NCBI GenBank assembly: GCA_002205965.3
Contig: NADL03000609.1
Coordinates: 310,001-374,000 of the forward strand
Direction: 5' to 3'
Origin: Kappaphycus alvarezii
Taxonomy: Eukaryota; Rhodophyta; Florideophyceae; Gigartinales; Solieriaceae
Length of the DNA: 64,000 bases
Shown: positions 45,666 through 56,399 of the stretch, in pieces
How positions within the stretch are numbered: position 1 is the first letter of the stretch
Layout of the letters: each line of letters begins with the position of its first letter
Translations under genes and position numbers: made by a program
The notes under the pieces: model-generated
The model's input: the letters and a program-made list of their open reading frames with translations, nothing else
What the model was told of the DNA's origin: nothing
Database searches by the model: none

Positions 45666-46531
45666 ATGTCATCCGGCCGGCGCCTCGGCGCCAGCCGAAT
45701 AAAGGAGCAGCAACGAATGAAAAAGGCGATGGCCTTAAAGGCTCGGTGATGACAGCGAGCGCGCGAAACATATGAAAGCACAACTGGACACTTTCAAAAT
45801 CAGCTTGGAACAGTTTGCAATCCGCCACAAGAAGGAGATTCAGCAGGACCCTGCATTTCGAGCAAAGTTTCATACCATGTGCGCTTCGATTGGCGTCGAC
45901 CCGTTGACATCGCGCAAGGGAGTGTGGGCAGATTTGTTGGGAGTAGGGATTATTATTATGAGTTGGCAGTGAAGATTATTGAGATATGTGTGGCAACGAG
46001 GGTATTAATGGAGGCGTATTGTCTTTGGGGGAATTGTTGGAGGTTTTGAGAACAAAGAGGATAACATACACGGAGAAGATATCACGGTAAGCCATACTAC
46101 TTTTGTTTGTGGTCTGTGCGTTGACTGCCCGTGTTTGAAGATAATGACATCACTCGGCACTAACATCTGCGACTATGACTTGTGCCCACTGTGCTGTTTG
46201 CCGATAACGCAGGGACGATGTGGAGCGCGCGGTGGCCAAGCTGGACGTATTAGGGTCCGGTTTCCGCATTGTCGACCTCGGCCACGACCGTGTAGTGCAA
46301 TCAGTACCGGTCGAGTTGAGTGTCGACCACACCAAGGCTCTATCAGCCTGCGGCGAGCGAGGATACACAAGTGCTTCCGCCTTGCAAAAAGTTACAGGAT
46401 GGGATACCAAACGAACGGCCAACACGTTACAATTCCTGCTAGACAATGAGATTGCGTGGTTGGACTTGCAAAGCGCAGAGCCGACGTACTGGATTCTGGG
46501 ACTTGTCGCGGGCTCCACATCACAGGTCTAA
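45666..46531 (+). CDS. SNF8: ESCRT-II subunit SNF8/VPS22
   Basis: SNF8 is part of the ESCRT-II complex that sorts ubiquitinated cargo at endosomes. The start at 45,666 opens a basic N-terminal helix ([17 protein letters not shown]). Then follow [20 protein letters not shown] and [18 protein letters not shown], the family hallmark. Next [16 protein letters not shown] and [19 protein letters not shown] lead to the exon end. After the intron come [32 protein letters not shown] and the second winged helix with [19 protein letters not shown]. About 247 codons, against 258 in human. Frame breaks near 45,745, at GGG near 45,954 and at GGG near 46,008 go away with one or two added bases. Diverges from the unrecognised gene; converges on DUF3007. 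Confidence 0.92.
46087..46212 (+). other. SNF8 intron
   Basis: Donor GTAAGC at 46,087 and acceptor CAG ending at 46,212; an actaacatc branch-like motif lies upstream. Splicing joins EKIS to RDDVERAV in frame across a split arginine codon. Confidence 0.88.
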
Positions 46532-46724
46532 GTAGGAATGCGGGGAGAAACTTTGACTGATTGTGGTGAGCGCACGGGATGTGTTGAGCGACGCTGCGCT
46601 TGCAATGATGGTGTGAGGTGGGGACGGTGTTTAGTCGGGCTCTTGTAAGAGTAAACTAGGAGTTGGAGTACTTTTAACAATTTCCCGGCCATCCACACCA
46701 AATAGACGCAGTGTCACTAAAACC

Positions 46725-47264
46725 TCAGATATCGTCATTTAGTTCCTCGCCCAACGCGGCCAGTTCTTCTTCTGTCAACTCCTCGTACCTCTTCTGAATC
46801 ACGGCATCTTCGTAATCCCGCAGCTGCTGCGCATACGTCATGCCTTTTGTCCCCACCCGAAACACGTAAGTGGACACCCATGCCACTAATGCAAACACAG
46901 ATACAAACCCTGTGGTAAGTTGCCCAGCAAGCAAATCGGGTGCACCCAACAACTGGAAGCCAGTCTTAATACCGTATGCAACCGCAATTGCAATAAAGCC
47001 AAATTTGATCACATCTCCGTTCGTCTGCAGTCGAATTCCAAACAGTCCCGATGTCGCCCGCCCGTCATTACGGTCCGGCGAGGGTGTCGACTTCTTTTCC
47101 TCTGTCGACATGAAAGGAGCGTGACTGCTTCGGGATGAGCGCGCGGGGAGGGGTTTAGGATGTAGAGGTCTGATGAGTGTCGTGGCGCGGAGGGATGATT
47201 GCACAAAGTGATGCGGGTGGCCTGTCCTCGGGAAGGAGGATGTGAAACAAAGATTGGCTTGCAT
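46725..47264 (-). CDS. DUF3007 family plastid membrane protein
   Basis: DUF3007 proteins occur in cyanobacteria and plastid-bearing eukaryotes; their role is not established. The start at 47,264 gives a Ser/Arg-rich leader with early phenylalanines (LCFTSSFPRTG, then RSSRSSHAP), typical of a plastid transit peptide; another ATG lies 20 codons upstream at 47,324. The mature part has two membrane helices, KFGFIAIAVAYGIKTGF and GFVSVFALVAWVSTYVF. The family signature GTKGMTYAQQLRDYEDAV follows, with KRYEELTEEELAALGEEL at the acidic end. About 180 codons in one frame, unusually for this window. It converges on SNF8, 193 bp apart. The assignment supports a photosynthetic host. Confidence 0.82.
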   Translation of the reverse strand: MQANLCFTSSFPRTGHPHHFVQSSLRATTLIRPLHPKPLPARSSRSSHAPFMSTEEKKSTPSPDRNDGRATSGLFGIRLQTNGDVIKFGFIAIAVAYGIKTGFQLLGAPDLLAGQLTTGFVSVFALVAWVSTYVFRVGTKGMTYAQQLRDYEDAVIQKRYEELTEEELAALGEELNDDI

Positions 47265-47324
47265 TTTCCACTGGAACACACTGAGTCGCTGGTTCGTGGT
47301 CTCTTTTTTCTGCTGCCGTTGCAC

Positions 47325-48540
47325 TCGTTGCGGTCGTTCAGTAGGAATGGCCCCAACTACTTTAAACTAGGACGCTTTCTGCTTTTGAAGCTCAGCTGCT
47401 GAGAAAAACACTTTCTCGGCACAGCAAAGACTTGTGCGGTGGGCTGTACATTATTTGTAGGGGGGTAGGTCGCAACCTGTTTGATCACAATCTTACAATA
47501 TCTCCAAAATTGCACCATATCCAAAAAAAAGGCATTCTCGACTCCCATCCATAAGCTTCTCACTCGTGATTCGCGCGACTTTCATAAGCCGCTCCCACTA
47601 AATTTCACTCGCCCGTAAGCTGTACTACGCTCCATGCTTGCGTTTAACATGCGCCTGATGCGTCAAAGAGAAATGGGTACTGTTTCTGTTGCTTTGGTCA
47701 CCGCCGTTACTCGCTGTGGGTCGTGTGGCGGCCATTTGCTCGCTTTACATCACATGAATCATGGTGAAGTGCTCCATACGCACTCCACACGCTGTCTACA
47801 GCGATAGAGAGCGGCACATCCGGGGTTGACAAACGCATGACATTTTACTCTGTCCAACGCGACAGTGATGGCTATTTGAGGAAGGTCCCGGTGAACAAAA
47901 CTGTTTACATGCGGACCTGTCTCGATCGAGCCGATGTACACTATTAGAGACGTGATTCGAGAGACTGCCTCGCGCATGTTACGAATACCGCGCACCGCGG
48001 CCCCTTCGGTGATGTTACACGCATTGACCGGTCGCTTTAAACTCTGGAAGCCCTGGTGGTGTTAGAGGGGTACTGTCGTTGTGCTGTCTTGTTATAGACA
48101 GGCCTCCGCGCATTCTATTTCTATGAGAGGCGCTCTTGTTGTCCGCGAGACGGAAGGCGTAGCAACAGTTACACGGATACTACCTCGGCCACCGAGAGAG
48201 ACGTAAAACTTAACCGTGAATTGAGAGCGATCCATTGTACCATCGAAGATATCATTTACAGTAATCGCTCGCTAATTTCTCAAGCAATACAGTACCTGTA
48301 CAGTGCGCACTACAGAAACTGGCCTGGGCTTACAGTTACGAGCTAACCGAATGGTCAATGTCAGTCGAGTGTCATGGTGTGGTGAACATTTATTTAAAAC
48401 TCCTGACTAATAAAAGCCGCCTAGTGGGCTATAATGTCAGGGTAATGTTGCAAGAGGAATTCTGTATTGCATGCGGAGAATCTTGTTCGGTTGGACTTTG
48501 GTGTGTATCATAGCCGCCGTTTGGGGCCAGCGAAAGGAGG
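47325..48540. other. Intergenic, nothing recognised
   Basis: The promoter of the DUF3007 gene should lie at its left edge. No motif-bearing frame is present. A short acagtacctgtacagt run at about 48,292 is another pentamer scrap. Confidence 0.45.
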
Positions 48541-48560
48541 GAGATGCAATGAAATGGCCG

Positions 48561-49894
48561 CTAGCGATGAGTGTATAGTACATTGATGGCGTGTCGTAAT
48601 CGTTTAAGTTGGTTGTCGGTGATGGCGTTGATCCGGAGGAGTTCCACGGTCCTGGTAGCAGTTCTGTGGGGCGTAGTCGTAGGTACTGGGTGATGTGGAA
48701 ACCAGTGTAGGAACCATCGTAAGGCGAGGCGACGTGGGTGCCCCTTGAGGATGGGGGAGGTGACGAAGGATGGGAATGTTCCTATTTGTGTCATGGCGGG
48801 TGCGCGGCGGGGTGAGAAGCTACGTTGGCGGCGGGATGGGGGGTTGTTACGGGTATTCCAAACGGTGGTGTAGAGGTGGGATGGGTGCGTCTGGGATGCG
48901 GAAGTGAGGGTTATGTGGACAACCGAGTTGGTACCAGAGGTTCTGATATTTTGTAAGGTGCGGGCCGCCGTTGACTTCTGGCTGCCTGTGCCCGTTTTGG
49001 TGGTGGCTTGGAGAGTGGCGAGGAAGTTGGACGCTTGTGTTTGAAGAAGGCTGGTGAGGTCCGGGATTTGGAGGATGGCTCGTAACCGGGATAGGTGGGT
49101 GGTGTTGAATGTGCCTCTTGTGCGGAGGTAGGATGCGAAGAGCTGCCGCTGGATGGAGAGGTCGGTGCGATGGAGATCGTCGAGGTCGCGCAGCAGGATT
49201 GCTCCGTATGGGTACGTGCTGCGTATGAAGGTGTGGAGGAGGTGGCCAGGACGGGCAGGGGTCATGTCAGTAGTGAGGGGTGTTGAGTGTAACAGGGACC
49301 GGGTGCCTTGTAGGGTTCGTTGTGCCCTGATGATGTTCGCGTCAGGGTGTATTCCGTGGGGGGTGATTGTCATCCCTAGGTATGGGGCCTTGTCTGAGAG
49401 AGGAATCGCCGTGGAATGGATTGTGAGTGGTAGCGCTGGGTGGGCCGGGTGCTGGGAGATTACTAGCACTTGTTGGGTGCCCAGTTCATTTGTCTGGCCG
49501 ATGCCCACCGTTGACATTCGTCGAGGAGAGTCTAGAGGAGGGAAGGGCCGTGGGAGTGGAGGAGGACGTCGTCTGCGAATAGTTTGCATGGAGGAGGGAG
49601 GGATAGGGAAGTCGTCATGGCAGTCAGGGCGTGGGGAAGGCCATTAATAAAGACATTGAAGAGGAGTGGGGAGAGAGGGGAACCTTGGGTGAGACCGAGG
49701 CGGATTTCCGTTGTCGTAGAGGTACAGTCGTCTCTTGTCCGGACCGTGAGGGCAGGAGGCATGCTGTTATCATGGCTGTTTCTGTGTGGGGAGCATGCGT
49801 CCGCAGTCGCGTAAGAGCAGTTGACGGTTGATTCTGTCGTAGGCTTTGGACATGTCCAGGACAGACAGCATGGTGCCCGAGCAATTATCACCAC
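48561..49894 (-). mobile_element. Non-LTR retrotransposon, RT C-terminal part (second clade)
   Basis: Minus-strand frames encode a reverse transcriptase of a different type. LDMSKAYDRI-like sequence at the upstream edge is followed by GLTQGSPLSPLLFNVFINGLP near 49,675 and KLFADDVLLHSHGPS near 49,570 with the catalytic FADD. LLDECQRWASARQMNWAP marks the next block near 49,500. A 342-codon frame to 48,561 contains APYLGMTITPHGIHPD and a helical thumb (STYPYGAILLRDLDD). No zinc or nuclease motif follows. The N-terminal half is missing beyond 49,894, so the copy is 5'-truncated. The FADD box and QMxWAP block separate it from the RLE family here. Confidence 0.78.
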
Positions 49895-50090
49895 ATCAAC
49901 CGTCGACCAGATGACTGCGCAGAGGCGTTGCTAGGTGCGACGGTGAATAACTTCAGCTTTCTCAAAAGCCCAGCTATGCCATTTGGTCCACGTGTGCAGC
50001 TTCAGCGATTGGTTGTAGCCCGCAACATGCAGATTTTTGTGTGTGTAGTCTTTACGGGATTTGGAAAAAGCATGTGGGAGAACATGCTGA
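49895..50090 (+). mobile_element. RLE retrotransposon end fragment
   Basis: ttggtccacgtgtgcagc at 49,982 followed by gcaacatgcagat matches ttggtccacgtgtgcggc and acaacatgcagag near 15,110-15,160, which lie at the C-terminus of a plus-strand retrotransposon. Only about 150 bp is visible. Confidence 0.45.
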
Positions 50091-51271
50091 GGGGGATTAC
50101 AGAGAAACTAACATTCGAAGGGGGATGAGAGAGGAACTAATCGGAAATGCATCTGGTAAGAACTTGACGCGCTTGCAACCCATGCAAGCGGAACACAAAG
50201 CGCGTGATTAGGAGGTGCAGCTCCCATTGGGGAGTGGTGCTCGACGGGCAGCAGCAAACGTAGAAAGGCGCCGGAAGAAAGTCGCACCCTCGGCCCAAGG
50301 GCACCGAACACATCAATACCAACAGGAAGAAGGCGTATATCGTTCGTGTGGCAGACTAGACCGTAGTGCGTGTGTTTCGCACGTTCAGCCATTGAGGCAG
50401 CTGCGCCGCCAGATAGGGCACACTGGGAAACGCGAGAAGTGACCTGTGGATGGCCACTGTGACATCCAAAGCGATATCCTTCGGGTCGAGGCCATATGCA
50501 CCAGGTATAAAAAGATCTATGCGAAGGGCGGACGAGGGAGAGGACGAAGGGGGAAGGGGAGGAAGCAGATGTTCAAGAGAGGCAGAAATTCCAAGCTCCT
50601 TACAGTAACGATGGAGAGACATTGTGGCGACGAGTCTGCCCATCGTCGTACTTACAGGTGAGGGCATGTTTGCCCAGGGGATCGAGCAACGGGGCGATGT
50701 CGTTGGAACGGCGAGCACATACCGAACGCGGAACAGGAGGACGACTCACGGACGGAAATGAGGCGACATCTGTCGTGGTCAGAGGATGAACGGAAGATCC
50801 GATTAAACGTCAAACTGTGAAGCTCAGACGAGATAGCAGACTGGAGCCGTTCGCGGGGACCGGCGTTTGACATCGCTGAAACAGAGAAGTGGGCGACAGG
50901 GAAGCCGAAAGATCTGGATAACGGGTAGATAATAAAGAGATCGCGGCCCGAGGCACTTCCTCCAGGTGTAGGTCTCCCGAGAAGAGAGCAGATCTGAGAA
51001 ACGGCGAAAACATCAATCATCGAAGCCGCATAAGCGGACTCAGGGATTGAAGAAGCGAGAGAATGCCGAGACCACCGTAGGAAATAGGAAGGCAGGCTTG
51101 CTCCCATTCGGAGTCGGTGCAAGGACCATGAATCTGTGCGAAAGCCTCCCGCTGCTTCCGGTCGAAGCTGACGGCCAAAGCCGTAGATTGGTGGGGGAGA
51201 GAGTCCGCAGCAGATAAATAACCTTACAGGCGCTCGCACAGAAACGGTGCAAGTGGTAGGCCATCTGGGCG

Positions 51272-52471
51272 TCATCGAAGGACTGAAGACAGGAAAAGAT
51301 GCGATCTACTGCAGCTTGACGGGTGTCGAATGCGGCGCTGACGAAGGAATCGGAACCAATGGGAGAGCCGAGAACGGTAAAGCCATCGGGCGTGGAGAAG
51401 GGGCAGGGAAGAGTGAGGGGAGAGGATTATAGGAGAGGCCGTATACGTGGTTTTGGTCATATTCAGTGCGAACCCGATGGCTTGTCCCTGACTCTGGAAG
51501 AATTGCAAAGCCCGAGGGCCTGCGAGCGGGGAACGACCAAGTTCCCATCGTCTGCATACCAAGCGTTGAGCGGGGGCCGGAATTGCTCCTGGAACTTGAG
51601 AACGAGAGGATGGAGAGCGAGAGCGAAAAGCAGAGCCCCCAACGGATCCCCCTGTTGAGTGCCATCGGCGCTTAGTATGGAGAATGAACCGAATGAGAGA
51701 AAAGAGGTATCCCCATAGCAGTAGTGAACCCATCGCGCGATGCCAGGTGCAAAGTCCAGAACGGCATCAAGAATGCGTTGTCGAGAAATGCTGTTGAAAG
51801 CATTGTGGGCATCGACTTGGATCAATACGTGGTCCTGGAACTTGGTGTTTTGCGTCAGGCGACGGACGGCATGAACAATGGCCTCAGCCCCACTTTTAAC
51901 GCCCACGCCGAGTTGATGAGGCAAGAGATAGGAAGCTGCAGTCGAGCAAGCCTTGTGAGCGAGGAGGCGGGCAATAAGTCGGCGGAGGAGGAGACCAACA
52001 GCTATAGGGCGAAGTCCACCGTTGGGCTTGTGGAGGGCTGTGAGCCGGCCCCCGCAGAAGTAGGCCCGGCACGAGTCCGGTAGTTCGCCGTTGGAACACA
52101 TGTTAACAAACTTGGTCAGCACATAAAGACAGTCACGGGCGGGATGCACTCCCCCGCAGGTCGAAGCAACATACGGAGAAAGACGGGGAAAGGCCATCAG
52201 ATCCAGGGGCGGTGGACGGGTCGAGGCTATGGATGGCTCTACGAACATCCGAAACGGAAAACTTGACGGCAGGGGGAAGACGAGAGTTAGGAAGGGGCTG
52301 AACGGGGGACGCGGGCGTGGGGTGAAGGGATTTGAGTCTGCGGAGATTGTCTTCCGAGGGCACAACAGGTGGGGTATCGTGCAGTAAGGCTGCTGTGGCG
52401 CGGGAAGGACTGCCCGGTGCAGTAAGCGGCGGCTGCGCTGGAGGTAGATGGGGAAGGAGAGGCGTCGGCAT
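51272..52471 (-). pseudogene. Reverse transcriptase of the 50-54 kb element
   Basis: The domain starts with KFSVSDVRRAIHSLDPSTAPG then SDGLSP (52,300-52,200). GELPDSCRAYFCGGRLTAL and GLRPIAVGLLLRRLIARLL are the fingers. HVLIQVDAHNAFNSISRQR near 51,820 holds the first aspartate, ADGTQQGDPLGALLFALAL follows near 51,650 and AWYADDGNLVVPRSQ near 51,560 holds the catalytic YADD. All key motifs are intact over one 300-codon frame. The QGDPLG and LRPIAVG forms match the element at 37.6-40 kb, so both belong to one clade. Frame changes at both ends prevent a continuous polyprotein. Confidence 0.82.
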
Positions 52472-52838
52472 GAGTAGCAGGGGGTGGGAGGCCCCGAAAG
52501 GGAGAGGGCTTCAATGAAGAGGTCATCGAAAGACCGGAAGATGCGATACGAATGCGGTCAGCAAGATTGGAGCAGTTTCAGAGCGGCTCGAGCGATGGAA
52601 GCGAGGATGATTGCGTCGAAATACGAGTTTGGGGAGGGCGACAAGTTCGAGAAGGGCACGATGACGATGTGCATCAGACGGAGCAGCGATGACACGGCTC
52701 AGGAGGCAAAATAGAGGTCGTAGGCCGCTGCTTGAACTGGGCGGGGATGTACGGAAGAACGGGTATCGAAGCCCTGAAAAGAGCAGGGAAAGTAAGGGCA
52801 GTAGGAGGGACAGAAGCAATCCTACTGGTCATTATCGG

Positions 52839-53985
52839 TCATTGATTCCGGAACTGGGACGTATTCGAGGACAGAGAACCGACGTCAACCTGCGGGGGAA
52901 CGGGGGAGCTAGGAGCAGAAGAGGTCGCGGCCCAGGGCCGCGACGTGCAACCAGGGTAAAACCGTCCGTATCGGTCACTTGGACGGGCGCGACGGCGCTT
53001 AGAGTGGACAGCGGGAACCGAAGGGGGTGCGAGGGGAGGCATGTCCCGGGCAAAGGTGGGATCGGCAGAAAGAGTCTGGTAAGCTGCGGATTCCATTTCG
53101 CGGAGGGATTGGGCAAAAGCAGGGCCGGATACCACTGCAGGACGGAGATTCCAGGCGTTCGATTTCTGTCGAAGGCCAGGAAGGACGCCGCGGAGCTGGG
53201 CAGGAGACAGGTCTGAAGAGATGTCCATGATTTCGGAAAACACGAGTTCGGGAGGGTCGTAGTTGTCCGATGTCTTCGCCAAGTTTCGGAAGGCGGTATA
53301 GGCGGGAGGCAAAGACGCCAAATCCCGCTCGGCAGCGCACACCATGAAGACATGAGGGGAAGAGGAGCGAATAATGGAACAGGAGCCGGGAAAACCACCT
53401 TGTGTGATGGCTCGGCGGAAAGCGGACGGATCGTGTACAGGAAAGTCCGGAGGAGACGTGACGACACAACTCGCTTGGTGTTGCCGCCAAAAAGCCCGCG
53501 AGTAGCTCGGCGGACGCGGCCCGCAAACTTGGTGGAGATCGAACAGCTGAAAGGTCACCATGTTGGGTGAGGCCTTGGCGACCCAGGAAAGGGAGACGGC
53601 GGAGGGTTTTGGGGCCGTTGGGGCATGATGCCGCCGCGCGTAGGTAGGATTGGGCGGGAGGCAGAGGAGCAGGATTGGGAGATTGGTCCGATTCAGTGGC
53701 AGGAGAAGTTGGCGGGAAGGGGCCGCAAGAGAGGGTCAGATCTGCAGAACGGAACGAAACTGAGGGTTGTTTTGCAGAGAAGGGGCCAGGGCGGTCGCTA
53801 CAGGAGACTTCTGAAAAGCAGAACAGAATGCAGCTGTGGCTGCAGGGTCGGAGAGGTCGACGACTCCATCAAAGATGGAAACGCATTTGACCAGGTAATC
53901 CATCGATGCATGGGTTAGGGAAAGAACGGTGTCGGAATGTCCAGAAGCAGGTCGGGAAGGCATGGTGGCAGAAACTATGGAGTCG
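52839..53985 (-). pseudogene. N-terminal region/ORF1 of the 50-54 kb element
   Basis: Two minus-strand frames join into one protein. The first part begins with ASGHSDTVLSLTHASMDYL at about 53,935 and contains DPAATAAFCSAFQ. The second part, 240 codons to 52,839, has QLFDLHQVCGPRPPSYS, ELVFSEIMDISSDLSPAQL and an Arg/Pro-rich end. I see no zinc knuckle or coiled coil, so its role in the element is not evident. It is probably an RNA-binding or particle-forming segment by position alone. Confidence 0.45.
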
Positions 53986-54399
53986 GGAGATCTCGAGGAA
54001 AGGGAATAACTAATAAAAAGATCACGATAGACCAAAAAATCAAGAAGTAGCCAATAAGATAGCGCTGCGGAAAAAGAATCTGGAGAAGCAAAGAAGAAGA
54101 AAGGGAAAAAACCGGTGAAGAGGGAAGATGAGGGTGAAAGCACCGTCGTCGCGCGACAGAGCGCAACCGCAGCAGGACCGCGGGAGCGGGCCCGTACGTC
54201 GGACGAGGGAGGGCGTGGTGTAGGGGGAAGAGGGAGCTTACGCGAAGAAGTACAAACACAGACAAGTCAGCTAAAGACGTAAAGAGAAATGATTTGGTTC
54301 TTTCAACGGGAGGCAAATAGATGTTTGCCTCCCCCTCCAAAGCTAGTCAATTTTAGTGGCTCTGCACGACGCACTTCCCTAGTCTGTTGATAAAGCAGA

Positions 54400-54439
54400 A
54401 ATTCTTCCGCGGAGGTACAAATTCTTCCGCGGAGGTACA
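54400..54439 (+). repeat. Two tandem copies of a 20-bp unit
   Basis: aattcttccgcggaggtaca occurs twice in direct succession, each with a ccgcgg palindrome. It lies just outside the 5' end of the retrotransposon and could be a promoter element or a chance duplication. Confidence 0.85.
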
Positions 54440-54814
54440 TACGTAACCGTCTTCCGCTTAAAGTGGCATTTACAATTTAATTTGGCATGGACATTGCTGT
54501 CCCAATTACCCATATATTTATTACCCCCATCCCGCATAAACTACTTTGTGGCGGACTCAGCTCCACTAGGCGCCAAATGCTTTGGACCATGCCTCCAGGT
54601 AGACAAACCACGCACATTAGAGTATTGGGTATGGAAGTCAGATATGCTATTACAGCTTGGCGCTTACATTTCAACAGCGGACATCTTCATCGTACTCAAA
54701 GTGTTGACCTCAGATTATCATCAACAACGCTCAGTATGGCTGAAATTTACGGATGGCTACAGGCTATAGTGTTCGAAAGGAACGAATGAAACCCTCAGAC
54801 CGCCTTTACTGTCC

Positions 54815-56364
54815 TTGCAGCCAAACATAGAGTACCGCCAACGTCAATCCGCCCGACTTTTGCGCAATGGAAAACTGAAACTCCAAAGTCGCAGCCTGTC
54901 TCCCCCAGTGATATATCAAATCTCAATGAGATCTCCGGGGCGCCCGTGTATGTTGACCCTCAAGGAAGAAGAAACGATTGTGGAGGCAACTAATGATTTT
55001 GTATCCCGTAACACACCGCTCAGTCCAACTGAATTACAACTACTCGTACAAGACTATGTCCTCTGATGCTCGGTTACAGGAGGAAAGATACTCCGTTTTT
55101 GAGGGAATGCCCTCTAGCAAATGGGTTGAATCCTTTAGTAAGCGCCATGGTCTGGCGGTCAAATCCGTAAAATCATTGATGATAAACGTGTGGATGCGTT
55201 GAGCATGGATAACGTGGGTGAACATATTTAGAGGTTAAGAGCAGCAACAGAGCGGTTCCGAATTCGAGACCCGAAGTATGTGTTTAACATAGACCAGTCT
55301 GGATGCTCATTCGCAAAGATGACTGGCCTGAACTTGAGGAAGGGGATAGGCCCGAAGCATACCGCACTTATTAGCTCTTGTACTAGTCATAGAGGCAACT
55401 TGGACGCCGTAACCATCATGCTAGTTGTGTCCGCAAATGGCACGGCATGCACACCAGTTGTTGTTTTTCCGGGTGTGAAAATGCATTTCAGGCGCGTCAA
55501 TGGTCGTTTGGAAACTCTTCACAACGCACTGCCTCTTTGGTATTTATATCAGCGTGATGTTACCGGTGTTAACTGTGATATTCTTTTTGACTGGGCGAAG
55601 AAATTTGCTCGGGAGATAGACAAACTACATGTGGATTGACAGTATTTGCTATTGGTGATCGATGGGTATGCTGGCTATATTCAGTACAACACCTTACGTC
55701 TACTCCGCAACAGTAAAATTATTGTTATCGCAATGCCGGCCCAATCCTGGCATCAGCTTCAGCCTCTGGATGTGTCTGTATTCATTGTATACAATTCATA
55801 CTTGTAGGAAATTCTTTCCGCTGGCACTTCTAAGAAAGTACTGGACGCATTTGATATTGGTTCGTGTATTAGGTCAGCTTATTTTGATTCAGTCAAGTAT
55901 TCCAACATTTTCCGTATATTTAGGAGAAGCGGGATATGGTTTCATGTTTTTGGAGGGCCTTCCATTGAGCCGCTTTTGCATCTCTTTAACAATGAGGGCT
56001 CGGATAATACAATTTCTGGTACCGATTAACTTCAGGCGTTTAGGAGGCGCAGCTATAGTCTATTGAGGGATTAAAATGTTAAGGAAAGCGGCAAGATTCA
56101 CATTGACACGTCTAGTGGCTGTCATGTTTCCAATGAGTTAGATCTTACTGCATTGGAACAAAGGGAGGCTCGTCGCCGTGAGAAAAAACGGAGCGAAAAT
56201 GAACAACAAGAACGCGATGCCCATTGAGAATCCATTGCTGATCTTAGACGCCTGATTGTCTTGGACCCTGAGCGCTTCATCCGTCGCAAAGTAATGGAGA
56301 TAACCCGCCAAGCTCGCCGCCGAAGACAGATGGCGCTCGTTATTCTTTTTCGCCTTTTGCACTG
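54815..56364 (+). pseudogene. pogo/Tigger-like DDE transposase relic
   Basis: The N-terminal DNA-binding part reads GRPCMLTLKEEETIVEATND and SPTELQLLVQDYV, then PSSKWVESFSKRHGLAVKS, a CENP-B-like helix-turn-helix arrangement. The catalytic domain begins with FNIDQSGCSFAKMTG near 55,285 (first aspartate). It continues through AVTIMLVVSANGTACTPVVV, and LLVIDGYAGYIQYN near 55,655 (second aspartate) and HQLQPLDVSVF near 55,755 mark the later core. A basic helical tail rich in RREKKRSE and RRRRQM ends near 56,364. Four or more frame changes occur. Frames at 54,482-54,789 just upstream are protein-like but unrecognised. Confidence 0.72.
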
Positions 56365-56399
56365 AAGAGGATTAATTTCCAAGGGATATGATCCACCAG

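Larger units (their letters stand above)
50108..54340 (-). mobile_element. Near-full-length RLE-type non-LTR retrotransposon
   Basis: The largest retrotransposon in the window. From the 5' side (54,340) there is a pyrimidine-rich leader on the minus strand. A first protein region lies at 53,985-52,839, the reverse transcriptase at 52,470-51,500, the thumb and connector at 51,500-50,700, and the C-terminal end at 50,390-50,140 (IRLLPVGIDVFGALG, equivalent to the LRPLAFDVYGQ block elsewhere). The Cys/His and nuclease parts in between are hard to follow because of frame changes. Compared with other copies here it alone keeps the 5' region. Confidence 0.72.
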
